DNA of 64,000 nt from Mesorhizobium opportunistum WSM2075 (GCF_000176035.2 NC_015675.1:62001-126000); one strand, 5' to 3'. Shown: positions 8,980 through 19,308, counted from the first letter of the stretch. Made by a program: numbers and translations. Notes: generated by a model from the letters alone, not told the origin.

Positions 8980-10847
8980 TGGCGGTGCTGCCCCGCCGTG
9001 ATTTTCTCGCCCTTGGCACTGCCGCCGCTGCCGCCGCGATGCTGCCGGGCAAGGCTTTCGCCGACATTGCCACCGGCGTGAAACTGCATGGGCTCTCCGC
9101 CTTCGGCGACCTCAAATACAAGCCGGATTTCACCCATTTCGACTATGTCAATCCGGACGCCCCCAAGGGCGGCCAGATGAATTTTGCGCCGCCTAACGCC
9201 ACCCTCAACCAAAGCTTCCTGACTTTCAACACATTGAATTCCCTGGTGTTGCGGGGAGATTCGCCACCGCGCACAGAACTCTGTTTCGATGCCCTGATGG
9301 CAAGCGCGCTCGATGAGCCGGACGCGGTCTATGGCCTGCTGGCCGAGTCCGTTACCCTGTCGCAAGACCGCAATGGCTTCCGCTTCAACCTGCGACCGCA
9401 AGCGCGGTTCAACGACGGTTCGCCGCTGACCGCCGAAGACGTCGCCTTCGCGTTGAAACTCTACAAAGAGCAGGGCCACCCGAACCTTTCCAAAGCGCTG
9501 CGGCACATGACGGAGGCGGTCGCGATCGATCCCGTCACCCTTGATCTCAACTTCAACGGCGAGCAATCGGCGCAAAACATCCTTGCGATCGTGGCGATGC
9601 CGATCGTGTCCAAAGCCTTTTATGCGGACAATGTTTTCGATGCCTCGACGATGACGCCGCCGCTCGGCTCGGGGCCCTACAAGATAGGGCGCGTGGCCGC
9701 CGGACAGACCGTCGAATACGAACGCGTCGCCGACTATTGGGGCCGCGATCTACCCGTGAACCGCGGCCTGTACAATTTCGACCGCATTCGTATCGACTTT
9801 TATCTTGACCGGCAGGCGGCATTCGAGGCGTTCAAGAAAGGCGACACGCATTTTCGCGAGGAATTCACCGCGCGTGTGTGGGCAACCGGTTACGACTTTC
9901 CGGCGCTGAAGGACGGCAAGGTCGTAAAACGGGAATTTCCAGGTGAGAAAGCGCCAGACATGCAGGGTGCGGCGCTGAATCAGCGTCGTCCGCAATTCCG
10001 CGACGAGCGGGTGCGGCGTGCGATCGCCAGATGCTTTGATTTCGAATGGATGAAGCGGGCGCTGTTTTACGGCTCCTACGATCGTTCTCAATCGAACTTC
10101 GAACGGTCGGATTACAAGGCCGAAGGCCTGCCCTCGCCTGGGGAATTGGCCCTGCTGGAGCCGTTCCGGGCCGAGTTGCCGCCAGAGGTCTTTGGCGAAG
10201 CAGTGACGCAGCCTCTGTCCGACGGTTCGGGCCATGACCGCAAGCTGCTGGGCGAGGCTTCGAGGCTGCTTGCACAAGCCGGCTGGAAGCGAGCCGACAA
10301 TTTCGTCGTCAACGACAAGGGCGAGCGGCTGAGGGTTGAAATGCTGGCGGAGGATGATGGCATCGTTCGTATCTTCACCCCATGGTCCGAGAATATGAAG
10401 GCGATCGGGATCGACGCCTCGATCCGTCAAATTGATTCGGCACAGTATGAACAGCGGCACAGCGATTTCGACTTCGATCTTACCGTGCTGCATTGGTCGA
10501 TCGGGGCGACGCCCACCGACGACAGCCTGGAGATGCTCTATGATTCCCGAATGGCGAAAACGCCGGGGCAGCGCAATTATCCCGGCACGGAAAGCAAAGC
10601 CATCGATGCGCTGATCGTGGCGGCCGGCAAGGCGCATAGCCGAAGCGAACTCGTTACCGCGCTCAGGGCGCTCGACCGGGTCTTGCGCGCGCGGCTAGAC
10701 TGGATTCCAACATATTATCTGGCGAATCACCGCGTCGCCTATTGGGACATGTTCGGCTTTGTCGAGCAAAAGCCCGATTTCGGCTTTCCGGCCGAGACGC
10801 TTTGGTGGTTCGATAAGGGCAAGGCGGCAAAAATTGGCAAAGGCTGA
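8979..10847 (+). CDS. yejA2: Peptide ABC transporter substrate-binding protein (YejA family, second copy)
   Basis: 622 residues, clearly paralogous to its upstream neighbour (shared HFDYVNPDAPKGGQ and a similar domain order throughout). The signal differs: it has a twin-arginine-like RRDFLALGTAAAAAAM, whereas the first copy has a plain Sec signal. The start ATG at 8979 overlaps the previous stop, so translation is probably coupled. Two binding proteins feeding one permease pair suggest a widened peptide range. A palindromic repeat separates it from yejB. Confidence 0.9.
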   Translation: MAVLPRRDFLALGTAAAAAAMLPGKAFADIATGVKLHGLSAFGDLKYKPDFTHFDYVNPDAPKGGQMNFAPPNATLNQSFLTFNTLNSLVLRGDSPPRTELCFDALMASALDEPDAVYGLLAESVTLSQDRNGFRFNLRPQARFNDGSPLTAEDVAFALKLYKEQGHPNLSKALRHMTEAVAIDPVTLDLNFNGEQSAQNILAIVAMPIVSKAFYADNVFDASTMTPPLGSGPYKIGRVAAGQTVEYERVADYWGRDLPVNRGLYNFDRIRIDFYLDRQAAFEAFKKGDTHFREEFTARVWATGYDFPALKDGKVVKREFPGEKAPDMQGAALNQRRPQFRDERVRRAIARCFDFEWMKRALFYGSYDRSQSNFERSDYKAEGLPSPGELALLEPFRAELPPEVFGEAVTQPLSDGSGHDRKLLGEASRLLAQAGWKRADNFVVNDKGERLRVEMLAEDDGIVRIFTPWSENMKAIGIDASIRQIDSAQYEQRHSDFDFDLTVLHWSIGATPTDDSLEMLYDSRMAKTPGQRNYPGTESKAIDALIVAAGKAHSRSELVTALRALDRVLRARLDWIPTYYLANHRVAYWDMFGFVEQKPDFGFPAETLWWFDKGKAAKIGKG

Positions 10848-10863
10848 ATTTCTTGCGGGCGTT

Positions 10864-11046
10864 GGCGCCGCCCCTCACCTGCCTGCCGGCATCCTCTCCC
10901 CGTATAGTGACGGGGAGAGGGGCGCTCTCATCGGTGGTTTCGCCAATCACAAGCGTTGCAATAAAAGCACCGAGACTGCGGCCAGCCCCTTTCTCCCCGG
11001 TACTATACGGGGAGAAATGTCCGGCAGGACAATGAGGGGCGGCGCC
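10864..11046. repeat. Palindromic intergenic repeat, copy R1 (183 bp)
   Basis: The outer ends are inverted copies: GGCGCCGCCCCTCA at the left matches TGAGGGGCGGCGCC at the right. Inside these come CTGCCGG/CCGGCAG and then sub-palindromes built on CTCCCCGTATAGT and ACTATACGGGGAG. The central 60 bp is not palindromic. It shares the TGTCCGGCAGGACA core with the copies at 19147 and 39870. It lies between yejA2 and yejB, so its hairpins could damp expression of the permease genes relative to the binding proteins. Confidence 0.88.
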
Positions 11047-11126
11047 AGCGTCGACAATTGGTCTGAAGCGACGGCCTTAGGGGTACCTCAAGACACACTC
11101 GTCCTCCTCGAGGAGCACCACGTCTG

Positions 11127-12221
11127 ATGGGCGCCTACATCCTGCGCCGCATCCTTTTGATGATCCCGACGCTGTTCGGCATCATGGCAATCTCCTTCGC
11201 CGTCATCCAGTTCGCGCCTGGCGGCCCGGTCGAGCAGGTCATCGCCAAGCTGACCAACCAGGGCGGCAGCGACCGCCTCGGCGGCGGTGGCGGCGATGCG
11301 GGCGGCTCCAATCTCGACGTCGCCGGCGACGTCAGCTCGAAATATCGCGGCGCGCAGGGGCTCGATCCGGAATTCATCAAGAAGCTGGAGAAGCAGTTCG
11401 GCTTCGACAAGCCGCCGCTCGAGCGCTTCGGCATGATGCTGTGGAATTATGCCCGCTTCGATTTCGGCAACAGCTACTTCCGCGACATTTCGGTGCTCGA
11501 CCTGATCCTGGAAAAAATGCCGGTGTCGATCTCGATCGGGCTGTGGATCACGCTTCTGTCCTACCTGATCTCGATCCCGCTCGGCATCCGCAAGGCGGTG
11601 AAGGACGGCACGCCCTTCGACATCTGGACCAGCGGTGTCGTCATTGTCGGCTATGCCATTCCAGGCTTCCTGTTCGGCATCATGCTGATGGTGCTGTTTG
11701 CGGGCGGCTCGTTCTGGGATTGGTTCCCCTTGCGCGGCCTGACCTCGGACAATTGGGACCAGTTGTCCTGGTGGGGCAAGATCGTAGACTATTTCTGGCA
11801 CATGACCCTGCCGCTGACGGCGCTGGTGCTGTCCGCCTTCGCCACGACGACGCTGCTGACCAAGAACTCGTTCCTGGAAGAAATCCGCAAGCAGTATGTG
11901 GTGACCGCGCGCGCCAAGGGCCTGTCGGAACGGCAGGTGCTCTACGGCCACGTCTTCCGCAACGCCATGCTGATCGTCATTGCCGGCTTCCCCGGCGCCT
12001 TCATCTCGGCCTTCTTCACCGGCTCGCTCTTGATCGAGAACATCTTCTCGCTCGACGGCCTCGGCCTACTCGGCTTCCGGTCAGTGGTCGAGCGCGACTA
12101 TCCGGTGGTGTTCGCCAATCTCTACATCTTCTCGCTGCTTGGCCTGTTCATCGGATTGCTGTCCGACCTCATCTACACCTGGGTCGATCCGCGCATCGAT
12201 TTCGAGCGGAGAGACGTCTGA
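11127..12221 (+). CDS. yejB: Peptide ABC transporter permease YejB
   Basis: A 364-residue inner-membrane permease of the DppB/OppB family. It starts [19 protein letters not shown], has a long loop rich in glycine (about 48-75, typical of YejB), and carries the EAA motif region [20 protein letters not shown] that contacts the ATPase. It is followed by yejE with a 1-bp overlap (TGATG). A GAGGAG sequence lies 12 nt upstream of the start. Confidence 0.93.
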   Translation: MGAYILRRILLMIPTLFGIMAISFAVIQFAPGGPVEQVIAKLTNQGGSDRLGGGGGDAGGSNLDVAGDVSSKYRGAQGLDPEFIKKLEKQFGFDKPPLERFGMMLWNYARFDFGNSYFRDISVLDLILEKMPVSISIGLWITLLSYLISIPLGIRKAVKDGTPFDIWTSGVVIVGYAIPGFLFGIMLMVLFAGGSFWDWFPLRGLTSDNWDQLSWWGKIVDYFWHMTLPLTALVLSAFATTTLLTKNSFLEEIRKQYVVTARAKGLSERQVLYGHVFRNAMLIVIAGFPGAFISAFFTGSLLIENIFSLDGLGLLGFRSVVERDYPVVFANLYIFSLLGLFIGLLSDLIYTWVDPRIDFERRDV

Positions 12222-13366
12222 TGTCGGAGGCAAGCGTTACCGCCGGCGTGGTGCCGGAGCGGATGCCACGGCCATTTCTGTCGCCGCTCAACAAGCGCCG
12301 CCTGCAGAATTTCAAGGCCAACAAGCGCGGCTACTGGTCGCTGTGGATATTCCTCGTCCTGTTCGTGCTGTCGCTGTTTGCCGAATTCATCGCCAACGAC
12401 AAGCCGATCATTGCCTCCTACAAGGGCGAGATCCTGTTTCCGGTGCTGGTCGCCTATCCCGAGGAAAAATTCGGCGGCTTCTATGCCGTCACCGATTACC
12501 GCGACCCGGTCATCCAGGACGAGATCAACGCCCATGGCTGGATGATCTGGCCGCCGGTGCGCTACTCCTACCAGACCGTCAACAACGCCATTCCCGAAGC
12601 GGCACCCGCCAAGCCGTCATGGGAATATGATGCCAAGACGCGCTGCAACCAGTATCCGCAAGGTGCCGCCGATCCGGCCTGCAATGTCGGCAACTGGAAC
12701 TGGCTGGGCACCGACGACCAGGCGCGCGACGTGCTGGCACGGGTCATCTACGGCTTCCGCATCTCGGTGCTGTTCGGCCTTATCCTGACCGCCGGTTCGG
12801 CTCTGATCGGCGTCGGCGCCGGCGCCTTGCAGGGCTATTTCGGCGGCTGGACGGATCTCCTGTTCCAGCGCTTCATCGAAATCTGGTCGGCGATCCCGGT
12901 GCTCTATCTCCTGCTCATTGTGGCCGCCATCCTGCCGCCGGGTTTTTTCATCCTGCTCGGGCTGATGCTGCTGTTTTCCTGGGTAGCGCTGGTCGGCGTG
13001 GTGCGGGCCGAATTCCTGCGCGCCCGCAACTTCGAATATGTCAACGCGGCTCGGGCGCTCGGCGTGCCCAACCGCACCATCATGTTCCGGCATTTGCTGC
13101 CCAACGCCATGGTGGCGACATTGACCTTCCTGCCGTTCCTGCTCTCAGGCTCGATCTCGACGCTGACCTCGCTCGACTACCTCGGCTTCGGCCTGCCGCC
13201 GGGCTCGGCCTCGCTGGGCGAACTGCTCAAGCAGGCGCAGCGCAACCTCAATGCGCCGTGGCTCGGCATTTCCGGCTTCGTCGTCATCTCGCTGATGCTG
13301 TCGCTGCTGGTCTTCGTCGGCGAGGCGACGCGCGACGCCTTCGATCCGCGCAAGACATTCAGATGA
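12221..13366 (+). CDS. yejE: Peptide ABC transporter permease YejE
   Basis: A 381-residue permease of the DppC/OppC family. The N-terminal membrane segment (about 42-62) is followed by a large periplasmic region (about 65-165) containing NWLGTDDQARDVLARVIYG, then the membrane domain with the EAA loop (NAARALGVPNRTIMFRHLLP). The start at 12221 overlaps the yejB stop and is preferred over the longer frame running back inside yejB. It overlaps yejF by 4 bp (ATGA). Confidence 0.93.
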   Translation: MSEASVTAGVVPERMPRPFLSPLNKRRLQNFKANKRGYWSLWIFLVLFVLSLFAEFIANDKPIIASYKGEILFPVLVAYPEEKFGGFYAVTDYRDPVIQDEINAHGWMIWPPVRYSYQTVNNAIPEAAPAKPSWEYDAKTRCNQYPQGAADPACNVGNWNWLGTDDQARDVLARVIYGFRISVLFGLILTAGSALIGVGAGALQGYFGGWTDLLFQRFIEIWSAIPVLYLLLIVAAILPPGFFILLGLMLLFSWVALVGVVRAEFLRARNFEYVNAARALGVPNRTIMFRHLLPNAMVATLTFLPFLLSGSISTLTSLDYLGFGLPPGSASLGELLKQAQRNLNAPWLGISGFVVISLMLSLLVFVGEATRDAFDPRKTFR

Positions 13367-14994
13367 GCGAAGCCCCCTTGCTCCGCGTCCAGGACCTCAG
13401 CGTCGCCTTCAGCCAGGGCGGCGGCCAGTCTGTCGCCGTCGACCACATCTCGTTCGACATCGCCAAGGGCGAGACGGTGGCGCTGGTCGGCGAATCCGGC
13501 TCCGGCAAGTCGGTGTCGGCGCTGTCGGTGCTGAAGCTGTTGCCCTATCCCAGCGCCAGCCATCCTTCGGGAAAGATCCTGTTCCAGGGCACCGACCTCC
13601 TGGCTATGAACGAGAAGCAGTTGCGCCAGGTGCGCGGCAACAAGATCACCATGATCTTCCAGGAGCCGATGACCTCGCTCAATCCGCTGCACACGATCGA
13701 GCAGCAGATCGTCGAGATCCTGAAGCTGCACCAGGGCATGGCCGACCGTCCGGCCAAGGCGCGCACGCTGGCCCTGCTCAACGAGGTCGGCATCCGCGAT
13801 CCGCAGAAGCGGCTCGACGCCTACCCGCACCAGCTGTCGGGCGGCCAGCGCCAGCGCGTCATGATCGCCATGGCGCTGGCCAACGAGCCGGAACTGCTGA
13901 TCGCCGACGAGCCGACGACGGCGCTCGACGTCACCGTGCAGGCGCAGATCCTCGAACTGCTCGCCGGCTTGAAGAGCCGCAAGGGCATGTCGATGCTGTT
14001 CATCACCCATGATCTCGGCATCGTGCGCAAGATCGCCGACCGGGTCTGCGTGATGACCAAGGGCAAGATCGTCGAGACCGGACCGACCAAGGACATCTTC
14101 GCCAACCCGCAGCACCCCTATACGCGTCACCTTCTGGCCGCCGAGCCGAAGGGCAAGCCGCCGGCCGCCAATGCCGACGCCAAGCCGGTCATGACCGGCA
14201 AGGACATCAAGGTCTGGTTCCCGATCAAGCAAGGCTTCTTCCGGCGCACCGTCGACCATGTGAAGGCGGTCGACGGCATCGATGTCACCGTGCGCGCCGG
14301 CCAGACGTTGGGCGTGGTCGGCGAATCCGGCTCCGGCAAGACGACGCTCGGCCTGGCGCTGGCGCGCATGATCTCGTCGACGGGAACCATCCAGTTCAAC
14401 GGGCGCGACATCAACCAGCTCACCTTCAACGCCATGCGGCCGCTCAGGCGCGAATTGCAGATCGTCTTCCAGGATCCGTTCGGTTCCCTCAGCCCGCGCA
14501 TGTCGATCGCCGAGATCATCGAGGAAGGCCTGAAGATCCACGAGCCGAAGCTGTCGCCCGACGAGCGGGACGACAAGGTGGCCGCCGTGCTGAAGGAGGT
14601 CGGGCTCGATCCGGCGACCCGCAACCGCTATCCGCACGAGTTCTCCGGCGGCCAGCGCCAGCGCGTCGCCATCGCGCGCGCCATGGTGCTCAATCCGCGC
14701 TTCGTCATGCTGGACGAGCCGACATCGGCGCTCGACATGAGCGTGCAGGCGCAGGTCGTCGACCTCCTGCGCAGCCTGCAGGCCAAGCACGACCTCGCCT
14801 ATCTCTTCATCAGCCACGATCTCAAGGTCATCCGGGCGCTGGCCAACGACGTCATCGTCATGCGCAACGGCCAGATCGTCGAAGCCGGTCCTTCCGAACA
14901 GATTTTTGGAAATCCGCAAACCGACTATACTCGGGCGCTGATCGCGGCGGCCTTCAAGATAGAGACCGCTCCGGTCGGCATTGTCAGCCAGTGA
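13363..14994 (+). CDS. yejF: Peptide ABC transporter ATP-binding protein YejF (two fused ATPase domains)
   Basis: 543 residues with two complete ABC cassettes in one chain. The first has Walker [11 protein letters not shown] at about 45 and signature LSGGQRQRV; the second has Walker [12 protein letters not shown] at about 320 and [14 protein letters not shown]. Both have Walker B with DEPT and a switch histidine (THD, SHD). This fused form replaces the separate D and F subunits of Dpp/Opp systems. The start at 13363 overlaps yejE by 4 bp. It completes the importer. Confidence 0.95.
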   Translation: MSEAPLLRVQDLSVAFSQGGGQSVAVDHISFDIAKGETVALVGESGSGKSVSALSVLKLLPYPSASHPSGKILFQGTDLLAMNEKQLRQVRGNKITMIFQEPMTSLNPLHTIEQQIVEILKLHQGMADRPAKARTLALLNEVGIRDPQKRLDAYPHQLSGGQRQRVMIAMALANEPELLIADEPTTALDVTVQAQILELLAGLKSRKGMSMLFITHDLGIVRKIADRVCVMTKGKIVETGPTKDIFANPQHPYTRHLLAAEPKGKPPAANADAKPVMTGKDIKVWFPIKQGFFRRTVDHVKAVDGIDVTVRAGQTLGVVGESGSGKTTLGLALARMISSTGTIQFNGRDINQLTFNAMRPLRRELQIVFQDPFGSLSPRMSIAEIIEEGLKIHEPKLSPDERDDKVAAVLKEVGLDPATRNRYPHEFSGGQRQRVAIARAMVLNPRFVMLDEPTSALDMSVQAQVVDLLRSLQAKHDLAYLFISHDLKVIRALANDVIVMRNGQIVEAGPSEQIFGNPQTDYTRALIAAAFKIETAPVGIVSQ

Positions 14995-15022
14995 CTGCAT
15001 AGAGAGAGACTGAAAGACCGCG

Positions 15023-15964
15023 ATGGAAAAAGGCCGCATCCTGCTTGCCGTTACCGGCTTTCATCCACAGCGCTGGCGCGACCTGTTGTCGGCCGAGCGC
15101 GAGGTGGTGCTGGAGCCGGACGGCGCCAAGGATCCATCGATCACCTATGCGGTGGTGTGGAAGCAGAGGCCCAACCTGTTGTCGTCGCTGCCCAATCTGC
15201 GCGCCATCTTCTCGATCGGCGCCGGCGTCGACCATGTCTTCGCCGACCCCGGCCTGCCCGACGTGCCTGTCGTCAGGGTCGTCGCCGACAACCTTACCCA
15301 GCACATGACCGAATATGTCGTCTGGCGGGTGCTCGATCATCATCGCCAGGGCATGCTCTACCGTTCGCAGCAGCAGAAGAAGATCTGGCACGAGCCGCAG
15401 CAGAGGGCGGCTAGCGACATTTCCGTCGGCATCATGGGGCTCGGCAATCTCGGCCGCGCCGCGGCCTCGGTGCTCTTGTCGCTCGGTTTCGCGGTCAATG
15501 GCTGGTCGCGCACCGACCGGCCGATGGCGGGCGTGGCGACCTATTGCGGCGAGGCCGGATTGATCCCCTTCCTCAAGGCGACCGATATACTGGTGGTGCT
15601 GTTGCCGCTGACGCCGGACACGCAAGGCATCATCAACTACGGCGTGCTGAAGGAACTGCGGAAACGCAACGGTCTCGGCGGCTCGGTGCTGATCAATGCC
15701 GGACGCGGCCGCCTGCAGAAGGACGCCGACATCGCGCGGGCGCTGGACGACGGCACGCTGAAGGAAGCGAGCCTCGACGTGTTCGAGGTCGAACCGCTGC
15801 CGAAAACCAGTCCGCTGTGGAAACACCCAAAGGTGTTCGTGACACCGCACGCCGCGGCAACCTCGGACCCGGTCCACCTGGCGCCGATCATGCTGCGCCA
15901 GATGGACGCCTTCGAGCGCGGCGAAAAGCTCGATAACCTGGTGGACCGCAAGGCGGGGTATTAG
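15023..15964 (+). CDS. ghrA: Glyoxylate/hydroxypyruvate reductase A (D-2-hydroxyacid dehydrogenase)
   Basis: 313 residues. The Rossmann motif GLGNLGRAAAS lies near residue 140, the catalytic Arg in INAGRGRL, the Glu in VFEVEPLP and the His in TPHAAATS. The GhrA subgroup reduces glyoxylate and hydroxypyruvate with NAD(P)H. It lies 28 bp after yejF on the same strand and may be read from the same transcript. Its stop is 13 bp from the convergent kinase gene. The exact substrate is an inference from subgroup likeness. Confidence 0.87.
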   Translation: MEKGRILLAVTGFHPQRWRDLLSAEREVVLEPDGAKDPSITYAVVWKQRPNLLSSLPNLRAIFSIGAGVDHVFADPGLPDVPVVRVVADNLTQHMTEYVVWRVLDHHRQGMLYRSQQQKKIWHEPQQRAASDISVGIMGLGNLGRAAASVLLSLGFAVNGWSRTDRPMAGVATYCGEAGLIPFLKATDILVVLLPLTPDTQGIINYGVLKELRKRNGLGGSVLINAGRGRLQKDADIARALDDGTLKEASLDVFEVEPLPKTSPLWKHPKVFVTPHAAATSDPVHLAPIMLRQMDAFERGEKLDNLVDRKAGY

Positions 15965-15977
15965 GCGGGGACCGTCC

Positions 15978-16505
15978 TCATCTGGCCAGATCCCACTTGC
16001 GGAAGCATTGCTTGATCGCCTTGATGGAAGACAACTGCAACTTTGGCAGGTCTGCCTGTTCGAACAACGCCTGGTAGCGTTCGCGGTTTTTCGGCGTGGT
16101 CACGGCGATATGGCGGATCATGTCCCATTTGACGCTGTCGCGCCCGCCCTGCAGGGCACCGCGCCTCTCCTTCTCGAACAGCGTTCGCCTGAAATAACGC
16201 AGCAGGCTTGCCGGCGTGGAGATATCCAGCAGGATCAGTCCCGTCGCCCGCTGAAAGCGTTGCGGCATGCAGATCGAGTAATTTCCGTCCATCACCCAGC
16301 GTTCGCCGGCAATCGCGGCGTCATGCAAGGCGATGAATTCGGCCTTTGGACGCGGTTCCCAGTCGGTGTCGGGCAGATGATGAAGCAGGTCGAGGTGAAC
16401 GGGCTCCAGGCCACGCTTGCGGGCAATCGCGTCGGCCAGGGTCGACTTGCCGCTGTTGGACGGTCCCAGGACGCATATGCGGTCTCCAAGGTCCGAGAGT
16501 TTCAT
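15978..16505 (-). CDS. P-loop nucleoside-kinase-like protein (AAA/adenylate kinase fold)
   Basis: 175 residues. Walker A is GPSNSGKST at 14-22, followed by HLDLLHHLPDTDWEPRP and WVMDGNYS, the pattern of the small kinase-like group often annotated as topology modulation or FlaR-like protein. The true substrate of this group is not settled. The lipoprotein gene lies 40 bp upstream on the same strand. Confidence 0.8.
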   Translation of the reverse strand: MKLSDLGDRICVLGPSNSGKSTLADAIARKRGLEPVHLDLLHHLPDTDWEPRPKAEFIALHDAAIAGERWVMDGNYSICMPQRFQRATGLILLDISTPASLLRYFRRTLFEKERRGALQGGRDSVKWDMIRHIAVTTPKNRERYQALFEQADLPKLQLSSIKAIKQCFRKWDLAR

Positions 16506-16545
16506 CCGATGACACCCTTACGAAGCCGCAGCCTACTGCCTGCGA

Positions 16546-16905
16546 CTAGCTGGGCAGGGCGAACTTCTTCTGCTTGTCCGGCTTGCCGCAGTCGCGGCGC
16601 TCGATCGACCGGTTCATGGCATCGATCTCGCCGGATGCCTTGTCGCTGTCGCGCTTGGCCTTGGAGCGCATGTCGGGCGTGAACGGGCCAAAGCCCATCG
16701 CGGGATTGTAAAAGGTCGGTTTTGCCGTCGTGGGAAGGTTGTATTGCTGCGCCAATCCATTGCGCCGCGCCAGCAATTGATCGCACGGCACGCTGTCATA
16801 CTGCAGGGAGGACTCTATGTTGGCGTCCTGCCGCTCGGACATCGAATTGCCCACGCAGCCGGCCGTTGCCAGGCAAGACGCCAAGATCATCATGTTCCAG
16901 CGCAT
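16546..16905 (-). CDS. Small hypothetical lipoprotein
   Basis: 119 residues. A short signal peptide ends in a lipobox-like ATAGC, so Cys17 is the likely lipidation site. The mature part is hydrophilic, with two further cysteines (VPCDQLL and RRDCGKPD) that could form a disulphide. I do not recognise the family. GGAG lies about 7 nt upstream of the start. It lies upstream of the P-loop gene in the same direction with a 40-bp gap. Confidence 0.75.
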   Translation of the reverse strand: MRWNMMILASCLATAGCVGNSMSERQDANIESSLQYDSVPCDQLLARRNGLAQQYNLPTTAKPTFYNPAMGFGPFTPDMRSKAKRDSDKASGEIDAMNRSIERRDCGKPDKQKKFALPS

Positions 16906-17030
16906 CTGAAATGCTCCTCCTGATATCCCGCCTGATGCGACCAGATCGCAAATATCAGTCGCGCACGCAAATCAGACTTTTTCGCAGCCGTACGCACGAG
17001 AGCAGGATCACCACACCAAGATTGTGCAGC

Positions 17031-17948
17031 TCAGGCGGCGTAAGCCTTCCCTGCCACAACGGCCAGCCCTTTGACAGGCTCATGGCGGTCCAGCCGGATG
17101 GTCGTCGGCTCCAGCGCCAGGACCGAAAGCCCGTTGGCCTCGAGCGTGCGCCTGACATAGGCTTGCGAATGGGCGTAGCGCCGCGACGTCTGCAGCGCGA
17201 AGTCGCCGGCCTCCGCCATGGTTTCGACGGAGAAGGCAAACAGGCCGCCGCCGGCAAGCAGGCCGGCGACCGTCTCCACCAGAGCTTCGAGGCGACCGAC
17301 ATAGATGAGCACATCGGCCGACGTCACCAGATCGGCCTTGTCGCCCGAATAGGAGAATCCCTGCAGATCCGCCTTCACCAGCGCGTCATAGATGCCTTTT
17401 GCCCGCGCCTTCCTCAGCATCGCGGCGGAAATGTCGAACCCTTCCAGCCGGTCGACGATCGGCCTCACCCGCTCGCCCATCAGCCCGGTGCCGCAGCCAA
17501 GGTCGAGCGCCAGGCGGAAGCGACCCGGCCTTGCCTTGCGAATCTGTCGGTCAAGAAACTCGGGCAGCCGGTAGCCGAGCCTGTCGACCAGTGCCGTGTC
17601 GAAGGTTTCGGCATAATGGTCGAACAGCGTTTCGACAAAGGCACTCGGCGGCGCCGGGGCCGCGGGCCCCTTGCCGATCAGCTGCAGCTTGAGGGATGCG
17701 CCCTGCCGGTCCGCCGGATCGAGCTTCAGCGACGTCGCCCAGGCCTGCGCGGCCAGGTCGGCCCTGCCTGAGGTCTGCTGCATCTCACCGAGGCGAAACC
17801 AGCCCATCGCCCATCGCGGTGCCAGTTCCAGCGCGCCGAGCAGCAGTTCGGCCGCCTGGGCGTGATCGCCTGAGGCAAAGAGCATTTCGGCATAATCGGC
17901 ACGGCGATCAGCGTTCAAATCGCCCGACGACGTCTGAAGCGGCTTCAT
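17031..17948 (-). CDS. TPR-containing class I SAM-dependent methyltransferase
   Basis: 305 residues. The N-terminal ~90 residues are TPR-like helices (ADYAEMLFASGDHAQAAELL, then MGWFRLGEMQQTSGR). A Rossmann methyltransferase domain follows with motif I DLGCGTGLMGE near residue 150 and a GFDISAAML motif II. I recall such TPR-methyltransferases in rhizobia as predicted small-molecule or protein methylases; the substrate is unknown. It is transcribed away from the exonuclease gene, with a 149-bp divergent spacer. Confidence 0.85.
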   Translation of the reverse strand: MKPLQTSSGDLNADRRADYAEMLFASGDHAQAAELLLGALELAPRWAMGWFRLGEMQQTSGRADLAAQAWATSLKLDPADRQGASLKLQLIGKGPAAPAPPSAFVETLFDHYAETFDTALVDRLGYRLPEFLDRQIRKARPGRFRLALDLGCGTGLMGERVRPIVDRLEGFDISAAMLRKARAKGIYDALVKADLQGFSYSGDKADLVTSADVLIYVGRLEALVETVAGLLAGGGLFAFSVETMAEAGDFALQTSRRYAHSQAYVRRTLEANGLSVLALEPTTIRLDRHEPVKGLAVVAGKAYAA

Positions 17949-18097
17949 GATGATGGGTTCCGCCGGCAGAACCGCCAGCCATCGCCTCTGTAGAGCAAAC
18001 AGAAGCCGAATTGAACTGGCCAGTCATGTTTTGACGGGGAGTCAGCAGTCTCCGGCAACAGGCTTCCCGTGGCGGAATTATATCCTATCTTGGGGCG

Positions 18098-19105
18098 ATG
18101 CGCGCCAGCGACCTGCTTCACCCCCGGCCCGAAGGCCTCTACTGCCCGCCGGGCGATTTCTTCATCGATCCGGTGCGGCCGGTGAACCGGGCACTGATCA
18201 CGCACGGCCATTCCGACCATGCACGTTCCGGCCACCGCTCGGTGCTGGCGACGCGGCAGACGCTCGACATCATGGGCCTGCGCTATGGCGAGGATTTTGC
18301 CGGGACGACCCAAGCCGCACGGGTTGGCGAAACGATCGTCCTCAACGGCGTCGACGTCAGCTTCCATCCGGCCGGCCATGTGCTGGGTTCGGCGCAGATA
18401 TGCGTAGACCATCAGGGCACGCGCATCGTCGCCTCCGGCGACTACAAGCGGCAGAAGGATGCGACCTGCGCGCCGTTCGAGCCGATCCGCTGCGACGTGT
18501 TCATCACCGAGGCGACTTTCGGCCTGCCGGTGTTTCGCCATCCGCCCGATACGGAGGAGATCGCCCGCCTGCTGAAATCGGCCGCGCAATTCCCGGAGCG
18601 CACGCATCTGGTCGGCGCCTATGCTTTGGGCAAGGCGCAACGGGTGATGCGGCTGTTGCGCGACGCTGGCTACGACAAGCCGCTCTACATCCATGGCGCG
18701 CTGGCCAAGCTCAGCGACTATTATCAGAGCCAGGGCATCGAGCTGGGGATGCTCGAACCGGCGACGGTGGAAGACGGCAAGGGGGATTTTGCCGGCGCCA
18801 TCGTGGTCGGCCCGCCGGCGGCTTTCGCCGACCGCTGGGCGCGGCGTTTTCCCGATCCGATCTCATGCTTCGCGTCAGGCTGGATGCGCATCCGCCAGCG
18901 CGCCAAGCAAGGTGGCGTCGAGCTGCCGCTGATCATCTCGGACCATGCCGACTGGGACGAGCTCACCGCCACCATCAAGGAGACCGGCGCCGGGGAAATC
19001 TGGGTCACCCATGGGCGCGAGGAAGCGCTGGTGCGCTGGTGCGAGCTGGAAGGCATCGCCGCGAGACCGTTGCATCTGGTGGGGTATGAGGACGAGGGCG
19101 ATTGA
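18098..19105 (+). CDS. Ligase-associated DNA exonuclease (metallo-beta-lactamase fold)
   Basis: 335 residues. The metal site HGHSDHA near residue 36, a second histidine in HPAGHVLGS, and SGDYK match the beta-CASP/MBL nuclease group that is encoded beside ATP-dependent ligases in many proteobacteria. It probably trims DNA ends for the ligase 232 bp downstream. The pair normally works in a DNA damage response with a helicase (Lhr), which is not in this window. A palindromic repeat has entered the space between the two genes. Confidence 0.9.
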   Translation: MRASDLLHPRPEGLYCPPGDFFIDPVRPVNRALITHGHSDHARSGHRSVLATRQTLDIMGLRYGEDFAGTTQAARVGETIVLNGVDVSFHPAGHVLGSAQICVDHQGTRIVASGDYKRQKDATCAPFEPIRCDVFITEATFGLPVFRHPPDTEEIARLLKSAAQFPERTHLVGAYALGKAQRVMRLLRDAGYDKPLYIHGALAKLSDYYQSQGIELGMLEPATVEDGKGDFAGAIVVGPPAAFADRWARRFPDPISCFASGWMRIRQRAKQGGVELPLIISDHADWDELTATIKETGAGEIWVTHGREEALVRWCELEGIAARPLHLVGYEDEGD

Positions 19106-19146
19106 TGTTAGTTGCTGATCAACTAATCGCCGGCGTCGCGATCCTT

Positions 19147-19308
19147 CACACCCCCCTCTGGCCTGCCGGCCATCTCCCCCGCAAGGGGGGAGATCGGATG
19201 TCACCACCGCTTTCGCCAATCGCCAACGGCGCAAGGAAAGTGCCGGCATCGAAGCTGCCAATCTCCCCCCTTGCGGGGGAGATGTCCGGCAGGACAGAGG
19301 GGGGTGTG
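19147..19308. repeat. Palindromic intergenic repeat, copy R2 (162 bp)
   Basis: The ends CACACCCCCCTCTG and CAGAGGGGGGTGTG are exact inverts. Inside them are CTGCCGGCCATCTCCCCC and GGGGGAGATGTCCGGCAGGA. Each arm forms its own hairpin: ATCTCCCCCGCAAGGGGGGAGAT at the left, and CCCCCTTGCGGGGG at the right. It has the same length and plan as the copy at 39870. It sits between the exonuclease and ligase genes. Confidence 0.9.

Noticed and set aside
10759..11127. 122-codon frame running from yejA2 into yejB
   Set aside because: It crosses palindromic repeat R1 and has no start signal of its own.
13177..15039. 620-codon frame opposite yejF
   Set aside because: A mirror of the two ABC cassettes; composition is Arg/Asp/His-heavy and no family pattern is visible.
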